From NCBI GenBank assembly GCA_036676195.1, contig JAKFDK010000022.1:1-64000 (forward strand): 64,000 nucleotides of DNA, read 5' to 3'. Shown here in pieces: positions 41,232 through 49,291 of this stretch; the first letter of the stretch is position 1; each line of letters opens with the position of its first letter. Source of the DNA: JAKFDK01 sp036676195 (GTDB lineage Bacteria; Bacillota; Sulfobacillia; Symbiobacteriales; ZC4RG38). The notes beneath the pieces are model-generated. The model had not been told where the DNA came from and made no database searches. It saw nothing but the letters and a program-made list of their open reading frames with translations. The position numbers were made by a program, and so were the translations under genes.

Positions 41232-42512
41232 TTGGAGTACGTCCTCGCCGTTGGCAGCCTTGTAGCGCTCATGGTGCTAGGGCTTCCCGTCGCTTTTGCC
41301 TTGGGCGTCACGGCCGTGGTGATGTTGGTCATCCACACGGGTGATGTGCAAAGCACGACCCAATTGGCCATTGCGGCTTATAAATCTGTTGACTCCTTTG
41401 TACTTCTGGCGTTGCCCCTGTATGTACTTATGGGTGAGTCGTTTGCCAGCGGCGGCATCAGCCAACGGCTGTTCAACGGCGCCTCGGCTTTTACCCGCCA
41501 CTACCGGGCCGGGCTGGGGATTGCCACGACCCTTAGTTGTGGGCTGTTTGCCGCCATTTCCGGGTCCAGCATGACCAACGCCGTTTCTCTGGGGCGCATT
41601 GCCATTCCGGAAATGCGGGCACGCGGCTACGGTAAGGGCCTCGCTGCCGGGCTGATCGCCAGCGGCGGCACGCTGGGGATGTTAATCCCCCCGAGCCTGG
41701 CGTTTATCCTCTACAGTGCGCTGACGGACACTTCAGTGAAGGATTTGTTCGCGGCCGGCATTGTCCCCGGTGTGATTCAGGTGCTGGTGACCCTGGGGTA
41801 TCTGTGGTTCGTCGCCAGGGTACCTCCGCCCCTGCCGGCCCTGAAGTGGCCGGAACGCCTGCGGGCCCTGGGCCAGGCGGGGACTGCCCTCTTCCTGCCC
41901 GTCTTCGTGCTGGGTGGCATCTATGGCGGCATCTTTTCTGCCGAAGAGGCGGCGGCGGTGGGTGCTGTCTATGTACTGGTGATCAACTTCTTTGTTTACC
42001 GGAGCATGAACCTGCGGGAATTCTGGACCATGTTGCTCAGAACGGTCGAAACCACGATTCGTCTGGTGGGGATCGTGATCGGCTCATCTCTTTTGGGCCA
42101 TGTTCTGACGGTGCTGCAGATCCCGCAGAAACTGACGGCCGGCGTGGTGGCCATGCAGGTAGCGCCCATAGTGGTGCTGATCCTGATCATGCTGGTGCTG
42201 GCGATCCTGGGTATGTTCCTGGACGCCATCTCCATTACCCTGATTACCATTCCCATCATTTATCCAGTGATTACGGCGCTGGGCTTTGACCCGGTCTGGT
42301 TCGGGGTGCTGCTGGTCATGAACCTGGAACTGGCCATGATCACGCCGCCGGTGGCCATGAATTTGTTTGCCGTCATGAGCATCACTGACGATCTGAGTAC
42401 AGCCGAAATGTGGCGGGGGATCTGGCCTTACGTTGGGGTGTCGCTTGTGACCCTCGCCATAGTGATGGCGTTCCCCGCCCTGGCCACCTGGTTACCGGCC
42501 CTGGCTCACTAA
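41232..42512 (+). CDS. TRAP transporter large membrane subunit (DctM)
   Basis: 426 residues, 11-12 transmembrane helices, normal length. TTG start with AAGGGGAAG upstream. DctM signatures: G-E-S-F-A-S-G-G-I-S-Q-R-L, S-G-S-S-M-T-N-A, R-G-Y-G-K-G-L-A-A-G-L-I-A-S-G-G-T-L-G-M-L-I-P-P-S and N-L-E-L-A-M-I-T-P-P-V. It completes a three-gene TRAP system fed by the lipoprotein at 39523. A chemoreceptor gene follows 81 bp later, suggesting that the same nutrient may be an attractant. Confidence 0.93.
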   Translation: MEYVLAVGSLVALMVLGLPVAFALGVTAVVMLVIHTGDVQSTTQLAIAAYKSVDSFVLLALPLYVLMGESFASGGISQRLFNGASAFTRHYRAGLGIATTLSCGLFAAISGSSMTNAVSLGRIAIPEMRARGYGKGLAAGLIASGGTLGMLIPPSLAFILYSALTDTSVKDLFAAGIVPGVIQVLVTLGYLWFVARVPPPLPALKWPERLRALGQAGTALFLPVFVLGGIYGGIFSAEEAAAVGAVYVLVINFFVYRSMNLREFWTMLLRTVETTIRLVGIVIGSSLLGHVLTVLQIPQKLTAGVVAMQVAPIVVLILIMLVLAILGMFLDAISITLITIPIIYPVITALGFDPVWFGVLLVMNLELAMITPPVAMNLFAVMSITDDLSTAEMWRGIWPYVGVSLVTLAIVMAFPALATWLPALAH

Positions 42513-42593
42513 GTTCAGCGCTGGGCGGGGGCGAACATGGGCGCCCCCGCCATCGATTTTGTGCGGGTAGCCCAGTTCGTAGGAGGCAAATCG

Positions 42594-43154
42594 ATGCGCA
42601 TGACCATCGGCCGGTTGACCGGCCGTGTTGACGAGGTCATGGTGGAGACCCGCCGGCTGGAGGCTGCCACCAAGGATGAAATGCAGGCCCTTTTGGGTTA
42701 TCTGTTGACAACGGCGGATCTGTACAAGAGGGACTTTGCCAGGGCCAAGCTGAACGCCGACGACGCGCTGGCCCGAATCCAGGAGCGGGTCCGCAGCGAT
42801 GAAGGCAAGCAAACGCTGGCTGAGGTTGAACAGGTCAAACATGCCTTTGATGAGATCGGCAATGCCATCCTGGAGCGCCAGACATTTACCCGCGAAGAGA
42901 CGATTCAGATCGCCGGCGAGCAGATGCGGATGCCGCGCCAGGAGCTTGTCCGCGTCGTTGAGGAACTCATTACGTTTGAAGGGAAACTGGTACAGCAGGG
43001 GCGGGCCGACGCCCATGGGCTGGCCGCCCGAACCCGGGTCTGGACCCTGCTCTCGACGGCGGCGGCAGTCCTGTTGGGGGCGGGCATTGCCCTGTACCTG
43101 ACCCGCAGATCGTCCGACCGCTGCGGCAGGTGGCGGCCACGGCCCGGCGGCTGA
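42594..43154 (+). pseudogene. Chemoreceptor (MCP), 5' part before a frameshift
   Basis: About 172 residues of MCP sequence before the frame is lost, ATG at 42594 with GTAGGAGG upstream. The visible part is a helical sensor region (about 15-145) and one clear transmembrane helix (about 163-180, ending L-Y-L-T-R). The HAMP-like continuation R-P-L-R-Q-V-A-A-T-A-R-R is found only in another frame, so a one-base loss (or two-base gain) occurred near 43108-43115. After that point the frame reads off-family residues to a stop at 43154. No N-terminal first TM helix is apparent, so sensing may be cytoplasmic. Could be a sequencing error rather than a real lesion. Confidence 0.7.
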
Positions 43155-44350
43155 CGGAGGGAGACCTGGCGGTCGATGAACTGCCGGTCCGCACGGCCGA
43201 TGAAGTGGCCGACACGGCAGCGGCCTTCAATCAGATGGTGCAGAATCTGCGCCGGCTGATCCAGGGGGTGACTGCGTCCACCCATACCGTGGGGTCTGCC
43301 GCTGAATCCCTGTCGGCTGCTTCCCATCAGTCCGTTGGCGGCGCCAGGGAAGTGGCGCAGGTGATAGACCAGATCGCCGGCGGCGCCGCCGAGCAGGCCC
43401 GCTCCAGCCACGAGGCGCTGAACATCATCGGGCAGGTGCACGAGACGATCCAGCAAATTGCCGGCGGTGCCGAGCAATCGGCCGCCGATGTTCAGCAGGC
43501 GGCAGAACGACTGGCTGAAGTGGCCGCGGGCATGGACGGAGTGGTGGCCAACTCCCGGGTCGTAGCCGACAGCACCGGAAGGTCGGCGGCGACCGCCCGC
43601 AGCGGTGCCAAGGTGGTGGGGCGCACCGTGGCCGGTATGCAGCGGATCCGCCAGGCCGTGGGGGAGTCGGCCGGCCGTATCCGCGACCTGGAGCAGCTTT
43701 CGGCCCAGATCGGGGAGATCACCGGGGTGATTGCCGACATGGCTGACCAGACCAACCTGCTCGCCCTGAACGCCGCCATTGAGGCAGCCCGGGCCGGGGA
43801 GCACGGCCGTGGCTTTGCGGTTGTGGCCGACGAAGTACGGAAACTGGCCGAACGGTCAGCGACCTCATCCCGGGAAATCAGCAAACTGATCAACACCATC
43901 CAGGCGCGCTCGGCTGCAGCCGTACAGGCGATGGACGCCGGTACCGATGAGGTGGAAGCCGGCAGCCGTCTGGCCGGCGAGGCAGGGCAGGCCTTGCAGG
44001 AGATTCTGGCCATGACTGAAGGAGCGGCGCTTGATGTTCAGGGCATTGCCGCCACCGCCCGGCAATTACGGGCCGACGTGGAGCAGGTGGTGAAGACCTT
44101 TGACGTGGTGGCAGCGGTGACCGAGGAAAATACCGCCGCCACCGTGGAAATGGCAGCGGCGGCTACACAGGTGACCCAGACCATGCAGCGGATGGCAGCA
44201 GTGGCCCAGGCCAACGCAGCCGCGGCGAAGGAGGCATCGGCGGCGGTGGAGGAACTGAACGCCGCCGCCGATGAGGGGGCTTCATCGGCTCAGAGCCTGG
44301 CGGCCGTTACCCGGGACCTACAGCAGCAGATGGTCTGGTTCCGGGTCTGA
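43130..44350 (+). pseudogene. Chemoreceptor (MCP), 3' part: HAMP and signalling domain
   Basis: 406 residues open from GTG 43130. It contains the second half of the HAMP domain (A-A-T-A-R-R-L-T-E-G-D-L, D-E-V-A-D-T-A-A-A-F-N-Q-M) and a complete methyl-accepting coiled coil. The hairpin tip E-I-T-G-V-I-A-D-M-A-D-Q-T-N-L-L-A-L-N-A is the CheA/CheW-binding site, and A-R-A-G-E-H-G-R-G-F-A-V-V-A-D-E-V follows. The tip is perfect, so inactivation, if real, is recent. There is no ribosome site for a separate start. It ends three bases from the stop of the convergent lyase gene. Confidence 0.8.
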
Positions 44351-44353
44351 AGC

Positions 44354-45223
44354 CTACTGGCTCACGAAGCGGCGCTCCAGTTCCTGGTGCCGGGGCAGAC
44401 CTACCAGGCCGGTAAACTCGGTGAAGGTGAGCATGCGGTCCTCGAGCCCCCGGGAGGTCCCGGTTTCCTTCAGGTGGCGCAAGGTCGCCAGCAGGGAGTG
44501 GGCGGCGGCGAAGATGGCGGTGACGGGGAAGGCGATCAGGCGGAAGCCGATGGCCTGCAATTCCGCCACCGGCAGCAGCGGGGTGCGCCCGTTCTCGACC
44601 ATATTGGCCATGAGCGGGTGGTCGGGGAAGGCTGCCGCCAGTTGCTTCAACTCGTCCACCGACTCGGGCGCCTCTACAAAGATCACGTCTGCGCCCGCTT
44701 CGGCGTAGCGCTGGCCTCGGGCAATGGCCTCCGCCAGGCCGAGGGGGCCGCGGGCATCCGTCCGGGCGATGATCACCAGATCCGGGTCCCGCCGGGCCGC
44801 CACCGCGGCGCGGATCTTCTGCACTTGTTCCGCGGCCGGAATGACCTGCTTGCCCTGCATGTGTCCGCAACGCTTGGGCCAGACCTGGTCTTCCAGCATG
44901 ATGCCGGCCACCCCGGCCCCTTCCAGCTCCTCGACGGTGCGGATCACATTCAGCGGATTTCCGTAACCGGTATCGGCATCAGCCACGACAGGCAGAGAAA
45001 CGGCACGGACCATATTTTTCGCCACCCCGGCCACCTCGGTCAGGGTGGTCAGGCCGTAGTCGGGCCGGCCAAGCAGGCTGGCGGCGGCACCGAAACCGGT
45101 CAGGAAAACCGCCTCGAAACCGGCCGCCTCCACGGCCACGGCAGACAGGGCATCATAAGCTCCGGGGGTAACGACACCGCCGGGGCGGGAGAGCAGATGG
45201 CGGAGCTGGGTGGTACGTTTCAT
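44354..45223 (-). CDS. Isocitrate lyase superfamily enzyme (methylisocitrate lyase-like)
   Basis: 289 residues, usual length for PrpB-like enzymes. P-G-A-Y-D-A-L-S-A, V-V-A-D-A-D-T-G-Y-G-N-P, E-D-Q-V-W-P-K-R-C-G-H-M (the family catalytic K-R-C-G-H loop with Cys), and I-A-R-T-D-A-R are all present. Relatives include methylisocitrate lyase, dimethylmalate lyase, oxaloacetate decarboxylase and carboxyPEP mutase; the K-R-C-G-H loop excludes PEP mutase. AAGGGAG precedes the ATG. It faces the TRAP/MCP operon and may act in the same catabolic route or in methylcitrate-type C3 metabolism. Confidence 0.85.
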   Translation of the reverse strand: MKRTTQLRHLLSRPGGVVTPGAYDALSAVAVEAAGFEAVFLTGFGAAASLLGRPDYGLTTLTEVAGVAKNMVRAVSLPVVADADTGYGNPLNVIRTVEELEGAGVAGIMLEDQVWPKRCGHMQGKQVIPAAEQVQKIRAAVAARRDPDLVIIARTDARGPLGLAEAIARGQRYAEAGADVIFVEAPESVDELKQLAAAFPDHPLMANMVENGRTPLLPVAELQAIGFRLIAFPVTAIFAAAHSLLATLRHLKETGTSRGLEDRMLTFTEFTGLVGLPRHQELERRFVSQ

Positions 45224-45370
45224 TTTGGCGGGACTCCCTTCTCAGTACAGTTCTCCTTAGGATTCGACCTGCCGCCGGGGACTCCTCGCCGAGCAGGATA
45301 CCGGCCTACGCAAGGGGAATCATTCCTACGTTGATTTGCTGGTGGGATTTATTGAACAGGGGTGGATCAA

Positions 45371-45886
45371 ATGGCACTGGACCTCAATTTACCGGTGGGA
45401 TTGGAAGGCTACGTCTCCGGGGTGGTGGGCGCCCTGGATTTTGGCCGTGAGCGCCTGAAAACCACCATTGCCAAGTTGCAGCCGAATCACCTGAGGGAAA
45501 CGCCCCTTGGTTTCACAAACAGCGTGGCCACCCTGGTCGTCCACATCTGTGCCTCTGAGATCAAGTTTGCCTGCCTGCTCACCGGTGTCGCCGTGCCGGA
45601 TGATCTGAAGGCGGAGTTCCTGCTGGACCAGCCGCAGAGTCCGCTGCCGATGGCGGAAGGGGAAACCGCCGAGACCCTGGCGGCCAAAATGGGCAAGTCC
45701 CGGGCCGTGCTCCTGAACGCTCTGCAGGGCCTGCAGGCTGCCGACCTGCAGCGGGAGGTGGTGTTGGGTAAGGCCGGGCCGGTGACGGTGCGCTGGGCTC
45801 TGTCCCTGCTGCCGCACCACCAGGGGCTGCACATGGGGCACATCCAGATGCTCCTGACCCAGTTGGCGCCTCCTGGTTACATGTAG
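45371..45886 (+). CDS. DinB/YfiT-like four-helix-bundle protein
   Basis: 171 residues from ATG 45371 (AGGGG upstream). Four-helix DinB fold with the expected metal-binding His residues: His58 in V-V-H-I-C and a cluster P-H-H-Q-G-L-H-M-G-H-I-Q near the C-terminus. DinB-superfamily proteins include thiol transferases and DNA-damage-induced proteins of unknown activity. The last 308 bp are also covered by the C-terminal tail of the convergent TetR gene. Confidence 0.8.
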   Translation: MALDLNLPVGLEGYVSGVVGALDFGRERLKTTIAKLQPNHLRETPLGFTNSVATLVVHICASEIKFACLLTGVAVPDDLKAEFLLDQPQSPLPMAEGETAETLAAKMGKSRAVLLNALQGLQAADLQREVVLGKAGPVTVRWALSLLPHHQGLHMGHIQMLLTQLAPPGYM

Positions 45887-46598
45887 CGGTGGTGGCGGCG
45901 GCCCCGCTCAGCAGCCAGGCCAGTGCAGACTCCAGGCCGGGCTCAGTGGGCCGGGCGCCGCCGCCGTCTGCCTGCGGCCCCTGTACAGCCAGTGCATACC
46001 ACCAGAGCGCGCATAACCACCGGGCCAGTTCCGCCAGGCCCGTTTCTTTGGCAATTTGTCCATCCGCCTGCGCCGGGAGCAGTGCCCGCCGCACCACCCC
46101 CAGGAGCCGGCCCGGAAACGGTGACGGCGGCTCCCATGGCCGGGGGTGACGGGGCGGGCGCTTGGACCTGACCCCTTCGGCGGCAGCCAGCAGCCACAGA
46201 TCCCCTTCGGCCTGCAGTTCCCCGCACAGCCCCATGAGCACCTGCTGTACCCCGGCCAGCCCCGGTTCGGCCGGGGCATTACTCCGCGCTGGGCGCCGGG
46301 CAAAGGCGGCGGCTCTGCCGTCCAGCCGGTGCCCGCTGAGGTATGCCACATGCTCCCGACACGCTGCCAGCAATTCGGCCTTCAGCCCGAAGTACTTATA
46401 AATGGTCGTGCGGCCGATACCCGCCCGGGCCGCCACTTCCTTGACGGTGAACCGGCGCGGGCCCACCTCGGCGACCAGGGCGGCGGCAGCGTCAAGAACT
46501 TTTGGCCGCATCTCGTCCCGCCACTGGTGTCGGCGGGGCACGATCTCATCATAGTTGTAGGGAATCCAGTTGCCCTTGCGGCCACTGTACCGGTGCAT
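45579..46598 (-). CDS. TetR-family repressor with unusually long C-terminal tail
   Basis: 339 residues from the ATG at 46598 (GGAGG six to seven bases upstream). TetR HTH at about 32-78 (F-T-V-K-E-V-A-A-R-A-G-I-G-R-T-T-I-Y-K-Y-F). The helical ligand-binding domain ends around residue 240 (A-L-A-W-L-L-S-G). After that the frame runs about 100 residues of Pro/Ala/Gly-rich sequence antisense to the DinB gene before reaching a stop. That tail is probably not functional; a lost stop codon near 45885 is likely. A sigma-70 promoter and a 40-bp palindrome precede the gene, so it is autoregulated. Confidence 0.82.
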   Translation of the reverse strand: MHRYSGRKGNWIPYNYDEIVPRRHQWRDEMRPKVLDAAAALVAEVGPRRFTVKEVAARAGIGRTTIYKYFGLKAELLAACREHVAYLSGHRLDGRAAAFARRPARSNAPAEPGLAGVQQVLMGLCGELQAEGDLWLLAAAEGVRSKRPPRHPRPWEPPSPFPGRLLGVVRRALLPAQADGQIAKETGLAELARWLCALWWYALAVQGPQADGGGARPTEPGLESALAWLLSGAAATTATCNQEAPTGSGASGCAPCAAPGGAAAGTEPSAPSPARPYPTPPPAAGRQPAGPAERSGARPGTCPFWPPGSRRFPLPPSAADSAAGPAGTPPSDHPARRHR

Positions 46599-46631
46599 GC
46601 GGGGCACCTCCATGGGGGGGCTTTTCCAGAC

Positions 46632-46671
46632 GCCGCGCCGTTCGAGAACACGTGTTCGCCAACGGCGCGGC
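46632..46671. promoter_or_regulatory. TetR operator, 40-bp palindrome
   Basis: Two 20-bp arms centred on GAACAC|GTGTTC (46646-46657), flanked by matching GCCGCGCCGTT and AACGGCGCGGC; 18 of 20 positions pair. It begins three bases downstream of the -10 box on the minus strand, so a bound dimer or dimer pair would block transcription of tetR. Confidence 0.75.
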
Positions 46672-46674
46672 ACT

Positions 46675-46704
46675 AGAATACCACCCCCACCGCCGGGGTG
46701 TCAA
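46675..46704 (-). promoter_or_regulatory. Sigma-70-type promoter of tetR
   Basis: On the minus strand, TTGACA (46704-46699), an 18-bp spacer and TATTCT (46680-46675). Perfect -35 and 4/6 -10. Directly followed by the palindromic operator. Confidence 0.7.
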
Positions 46705-46744
46705 CCATAATATGGCAATACGGGCAGGCTATGCCTTTGATCCG

Positions 46745-48078
46745 TTACGCCTGAGCCGACCCGAGCAAATGACCCTCCAGGAACCCAGTGATGACCCGGA
46801 ACGCCTTCAGCATGTTGCTGCGCTTGGCCAGGCCGTGGCCCTCATCGGGGAAGACCAAATACTCCACCTGCCGGCCCAGTTCGCGCAGCCGGTCCACCAT
46901 CTGGTCGGATTCAGCCTGAACCACCCGCGAGTCATTGGCCCCCTGCACCATCAGCAGCGGGCAGCGCAGATGGTTGGCATAGGTGATGGGAGAGCGGGAG
47001 AGGAGGAAATCCCGGTCTTCATCGGCGTCACCGACCAGTTCCTTCATGATTGGCTGCCAGTACAGCGGCACACTGCGGACAAAGGTCACCAGGTTGGTCG
47101 GCCCGCACACGGCGACGGCGCAGGCCCAGTATTGGGGCAGACGGGTAGCGGCGCTCAGGGTGGCAAACCCGCCAAAGCTGCCGCCCCACACGGCCACCCG
47201 CTGCGGATCCACCCAGTCCAGCTCCTGAAGGTAACGAGCGCAGACTTCAATGTCTTTCAGTTCATCGCCGCCCCAGTCCCGGTGGATACGTTTCTGGTAG
47301 GCACTGCCGAACCCGGTACTGCCGCGAATATTAGGAGCCAGCACGGCAATCCCGCGGCTGAGCAGGTACTGGTAGAAACCACCACAGGTGTAATTGGGCC
47401 GCTCCTTCCCCTCCGGCCCACCGTGAATCGAGAGCACCGCCGGTATTCGCCCGCCCGGTGCACTTGTCCGTGGCCGGTACAGCCAGGCCGGCACCGGCAG
47501 GCCGTCGAAGCTGGGGATAGTCACCAGTTCCGGTGCCAGGAACACCTCATCCGGCAGACGGCCGAGCATGGCATCGGTGACCTGGCGCAACTGCACCGGC
47601 TCCAGGTCGGCCACGAATACGGCATCGGCCCGGCGGTAACTGCTCATCCGCAAAAAAAGCCGGCGATGCCTGTCGGCCGGTGCAAACACAACCTGCGTGA
47701 TGACCCCGGCCGGCAGATCCGGCAGTGGCAGGTCGTAGCGGGCCAGGTCGGTAAAGTCACGGCCGTCGTCGGTGTTTCCCCCTTGCCGGGTCCACCAGCC
47801 AGATGTCCTGATTGGTGTTGGCATAGGCCTGTAACACCAGCAACCGACTGCCGGTCGGGGCCCAGCCGCCAGGGGCGAAGATACCGCCGCCGCTGCAGAC
47901 CAACTGCGGGGTGTCGGTCTGCAGATCCCATACGCAGGCGTCCATTTCTGCGGGAGTGCGGGCGTTGCCGCGGCCAGCCGTCCGGGCCGGAAAGCAGATA
48001 AAGCTGTGTTTGTTCATCTCCGTCCGGATCGGCGATCAGGGCGGTGTGGTGGCCGCTGCTTCCTACCCGCCAGTTCAA
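46745..48078 (-). pseudogene. S9-family peptidase (acylaminoacyl-peptidase-like), twice frameshifted and truncated
   Basis: Three consecutive reading frames (48078 to about 47970, about 48010 to about 47785, and 47824 to 46745) together read as a prolyl-oligopeptidase-family protein. Parts of the beta-propeller (L-I-A-D-P-D-G-D-E-Q-T-Q-L-Y-L-L, I-F-A-P-G-G-W-A-P-T-G) are followed by an intact hydrolase domain with nucleophile G-G-S-F-G-G-F, Asp in Q-G-A-N-D-S and His in D-E-G-H-G. The joined product would be about 440 residues against 600-650 for the family, so most of the propeller is missing as well. An in-frame stop lies just upstream of 48078. It is non-functional unless the hydrolase part is expressed alone. 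Confidence 0.8.
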
Positions 48079-48120
48079 TGGGTGACTTTCCGTTCAACGA
48101 GGCGGCTCCAACCTACAAAC

Positions 48121-48159
48121 ACGGAAACTCCCACCGGTAGGTTCGGTGGGAGTTTCCGT
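48121..48159 (-). terminator. Terminator hairpin
   Basis: Perfect 16-bp stem ACGGAAACTCCCACCG / CGGTGGGAGTTTCCGT, seven-base loop, 15 bases after the stop of the minus-strand gene ending at 48175. It also isolates the S9 remnant. Confidence 0.75.
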
Positions 48160-48174
48160 CCGGAGTACCCGGCG

Positions 48175-48627
48175 CTAGAGCGACGTGGGCACCGGGTCCG
48201 GCGTTGCGTGAATGGTGGGCATCAGCGCATACCCACCGGTTGCCGTCTCCAGCGGCACCCCAGTGGCAGGCAACACCGCTTCCTCCGGCATAGGCTCGGT
48301 GGCCGGGGGCGGCTCGGTGCTCCGAGACGAACGGGTCCGGTCCCGGCGGTGGTGGGTCCTGGGCGGCGCGGCCACCGGCGGCATGGCCACCGGTGGCCGC
48401 GCCGCCGGGACGATGGGCAGCAGGTAATTCCCAGTCGCCACCGGAATCCCAGTCGACGTTAGCAGCGGGAGCACGAATACAGGAGTGTAATGCGCAACCG
48501 GGGGCTGCTGGTACGCCGCCAGCGGGTAATAGGTGCCCGGCTGAAAGTAAAGGCCCTGCCGTGCCAGGGATGGCAGGGCGGGCCAGGCCCGCTGAGAGTA
48601 ACCGGTCCACGCCATGCAGCCTGTCAA
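48175..48627 (-). CDS. Low-complexity Pro/Ala/Thr-rich protein, unknown
   Basis: 150 residues from TTG 48627 (GGAGGGA eight bases upstream); the frame is open to ATG 48672, which has no ribosome site. Tyr/Pro-rich first half (Y-F-Q-P-G-T-Y-Y-P-L-A-A-Y-Q-Q-P-P-V), then Arg-rich H-H-R-R-D-R-T-R-S-S-R, then Pro/Glu/Thr. Likely disordered; it recalls spore-coat or surface proteins in composition only. A strong terminator follows, supporting expression. No family recognised. Confidence 0.4.
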   Translation of the reverse strand: MTGCMAWTGYSQRAWPALPSLARQGLYFQPGTYYPLAAYQQPPVAHYTPVFVLPLLTSTGIPVATGNYLLPIVPAARPPVAMPPVAAPPRTHHRRDRTRSSRSTEPPPATEPMPEEAVLPATGVPLETATGGYALMPTIHATPDPVPTSL

Positions 48628-48708
48628 TGCGATCCCTCCAGGACGATGCTTCACCCCATCGTACGCACGCATGGCTTTTGTGGTCGCCGACCGAGCGTCC
48701 CGGCGAGC

Positions 48709-49290
48709 CTACATACCGTCCCGGACCAGAACCACCAGCAGATTGCCCGGCCCGTGCACCTTGCGCACCAGCACATGCTCGATATCGGCCGTTTTACTCG
48801 GGCCGGTGATCAGGTTCAGCGAAGACGGGACCTCACCCGCCGCGGCCAGGGCGCTAAGGTCCCGGAAGAGGGCGGCGATGCTGGGCAGGACCCGGTCTGC
48901 GGGCACCACGGCAATGTGCAGCGGCGGCAACAGGCTCACGCAGCGCGGGCGTCCGGGCCCGCTCATGAGCGCCAGCGTACCCGTCTCGGCCACGGCGGCA
49001 TCGGCGCCGGTTATACCGGCCCCGGCCCGGGCGGCAGCCGCGTGCAGATCATCTGCCGTCACACCGGGGCCGGCGGCCAGCCAGCGGATGCCTTCCCGGC
49101 CGGCCGCCGCCGGCAGTCCGAGTTGCTCCAACCAGGGGGTGGCCCAGGCCACCACTTCGGTCACGCCGTACTCCCGCAGGGCGGCCACCACGGCCTGCAC
49201 CGCCGCCGCCGGACCATCGGCCACCACAACCTGGCCGGCCACCCCCTGCAGGGCCTGGACAAACTGCTCCGTCAGAGCCTCGGTTTTCAC
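48709..49290 (-). CDS. lutC: L-lactate utilisation protein LutC (LUD domain)
   Basis: 193 residues from GTG 49290 (GGGAGG nine bases upstream). LUD domain: G-I-T-G-A-D-A-A-V-A-E-T-G-T-L, then P-P-L-H-I-A-V-V and S-L-N-L-I-T-G-P-S-K-T-A-D-I-E. LutABC forms an Fe-S/flavin-independent L-lactate oxidation complex in Bacillus; LutC is the small non-Fe-S partner. It starts one base after lutB. The I-T-G-x-S-K/R-T-A-D-I-E ending is the family signature. Confidence 0.92.
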   Translation of the reverse strand: MKTEALTEQFVQALQGVAGQVVVADGPAAAVQAVVAALREYGVTEVVAWATPWLEQLGLPAAAGREGIRWLAAGPGVTADDLHAAAARAGAGITGADAAVAETGTLALMSGPGRPRCVSLLPPLHIAVVPADRVLPSIAALFRDLSALAAAGEVPSSLNLITGPSKTADIEHVLVRKVHGPGNLLVVLVRDGM

Positions 49291-49291
49291 T

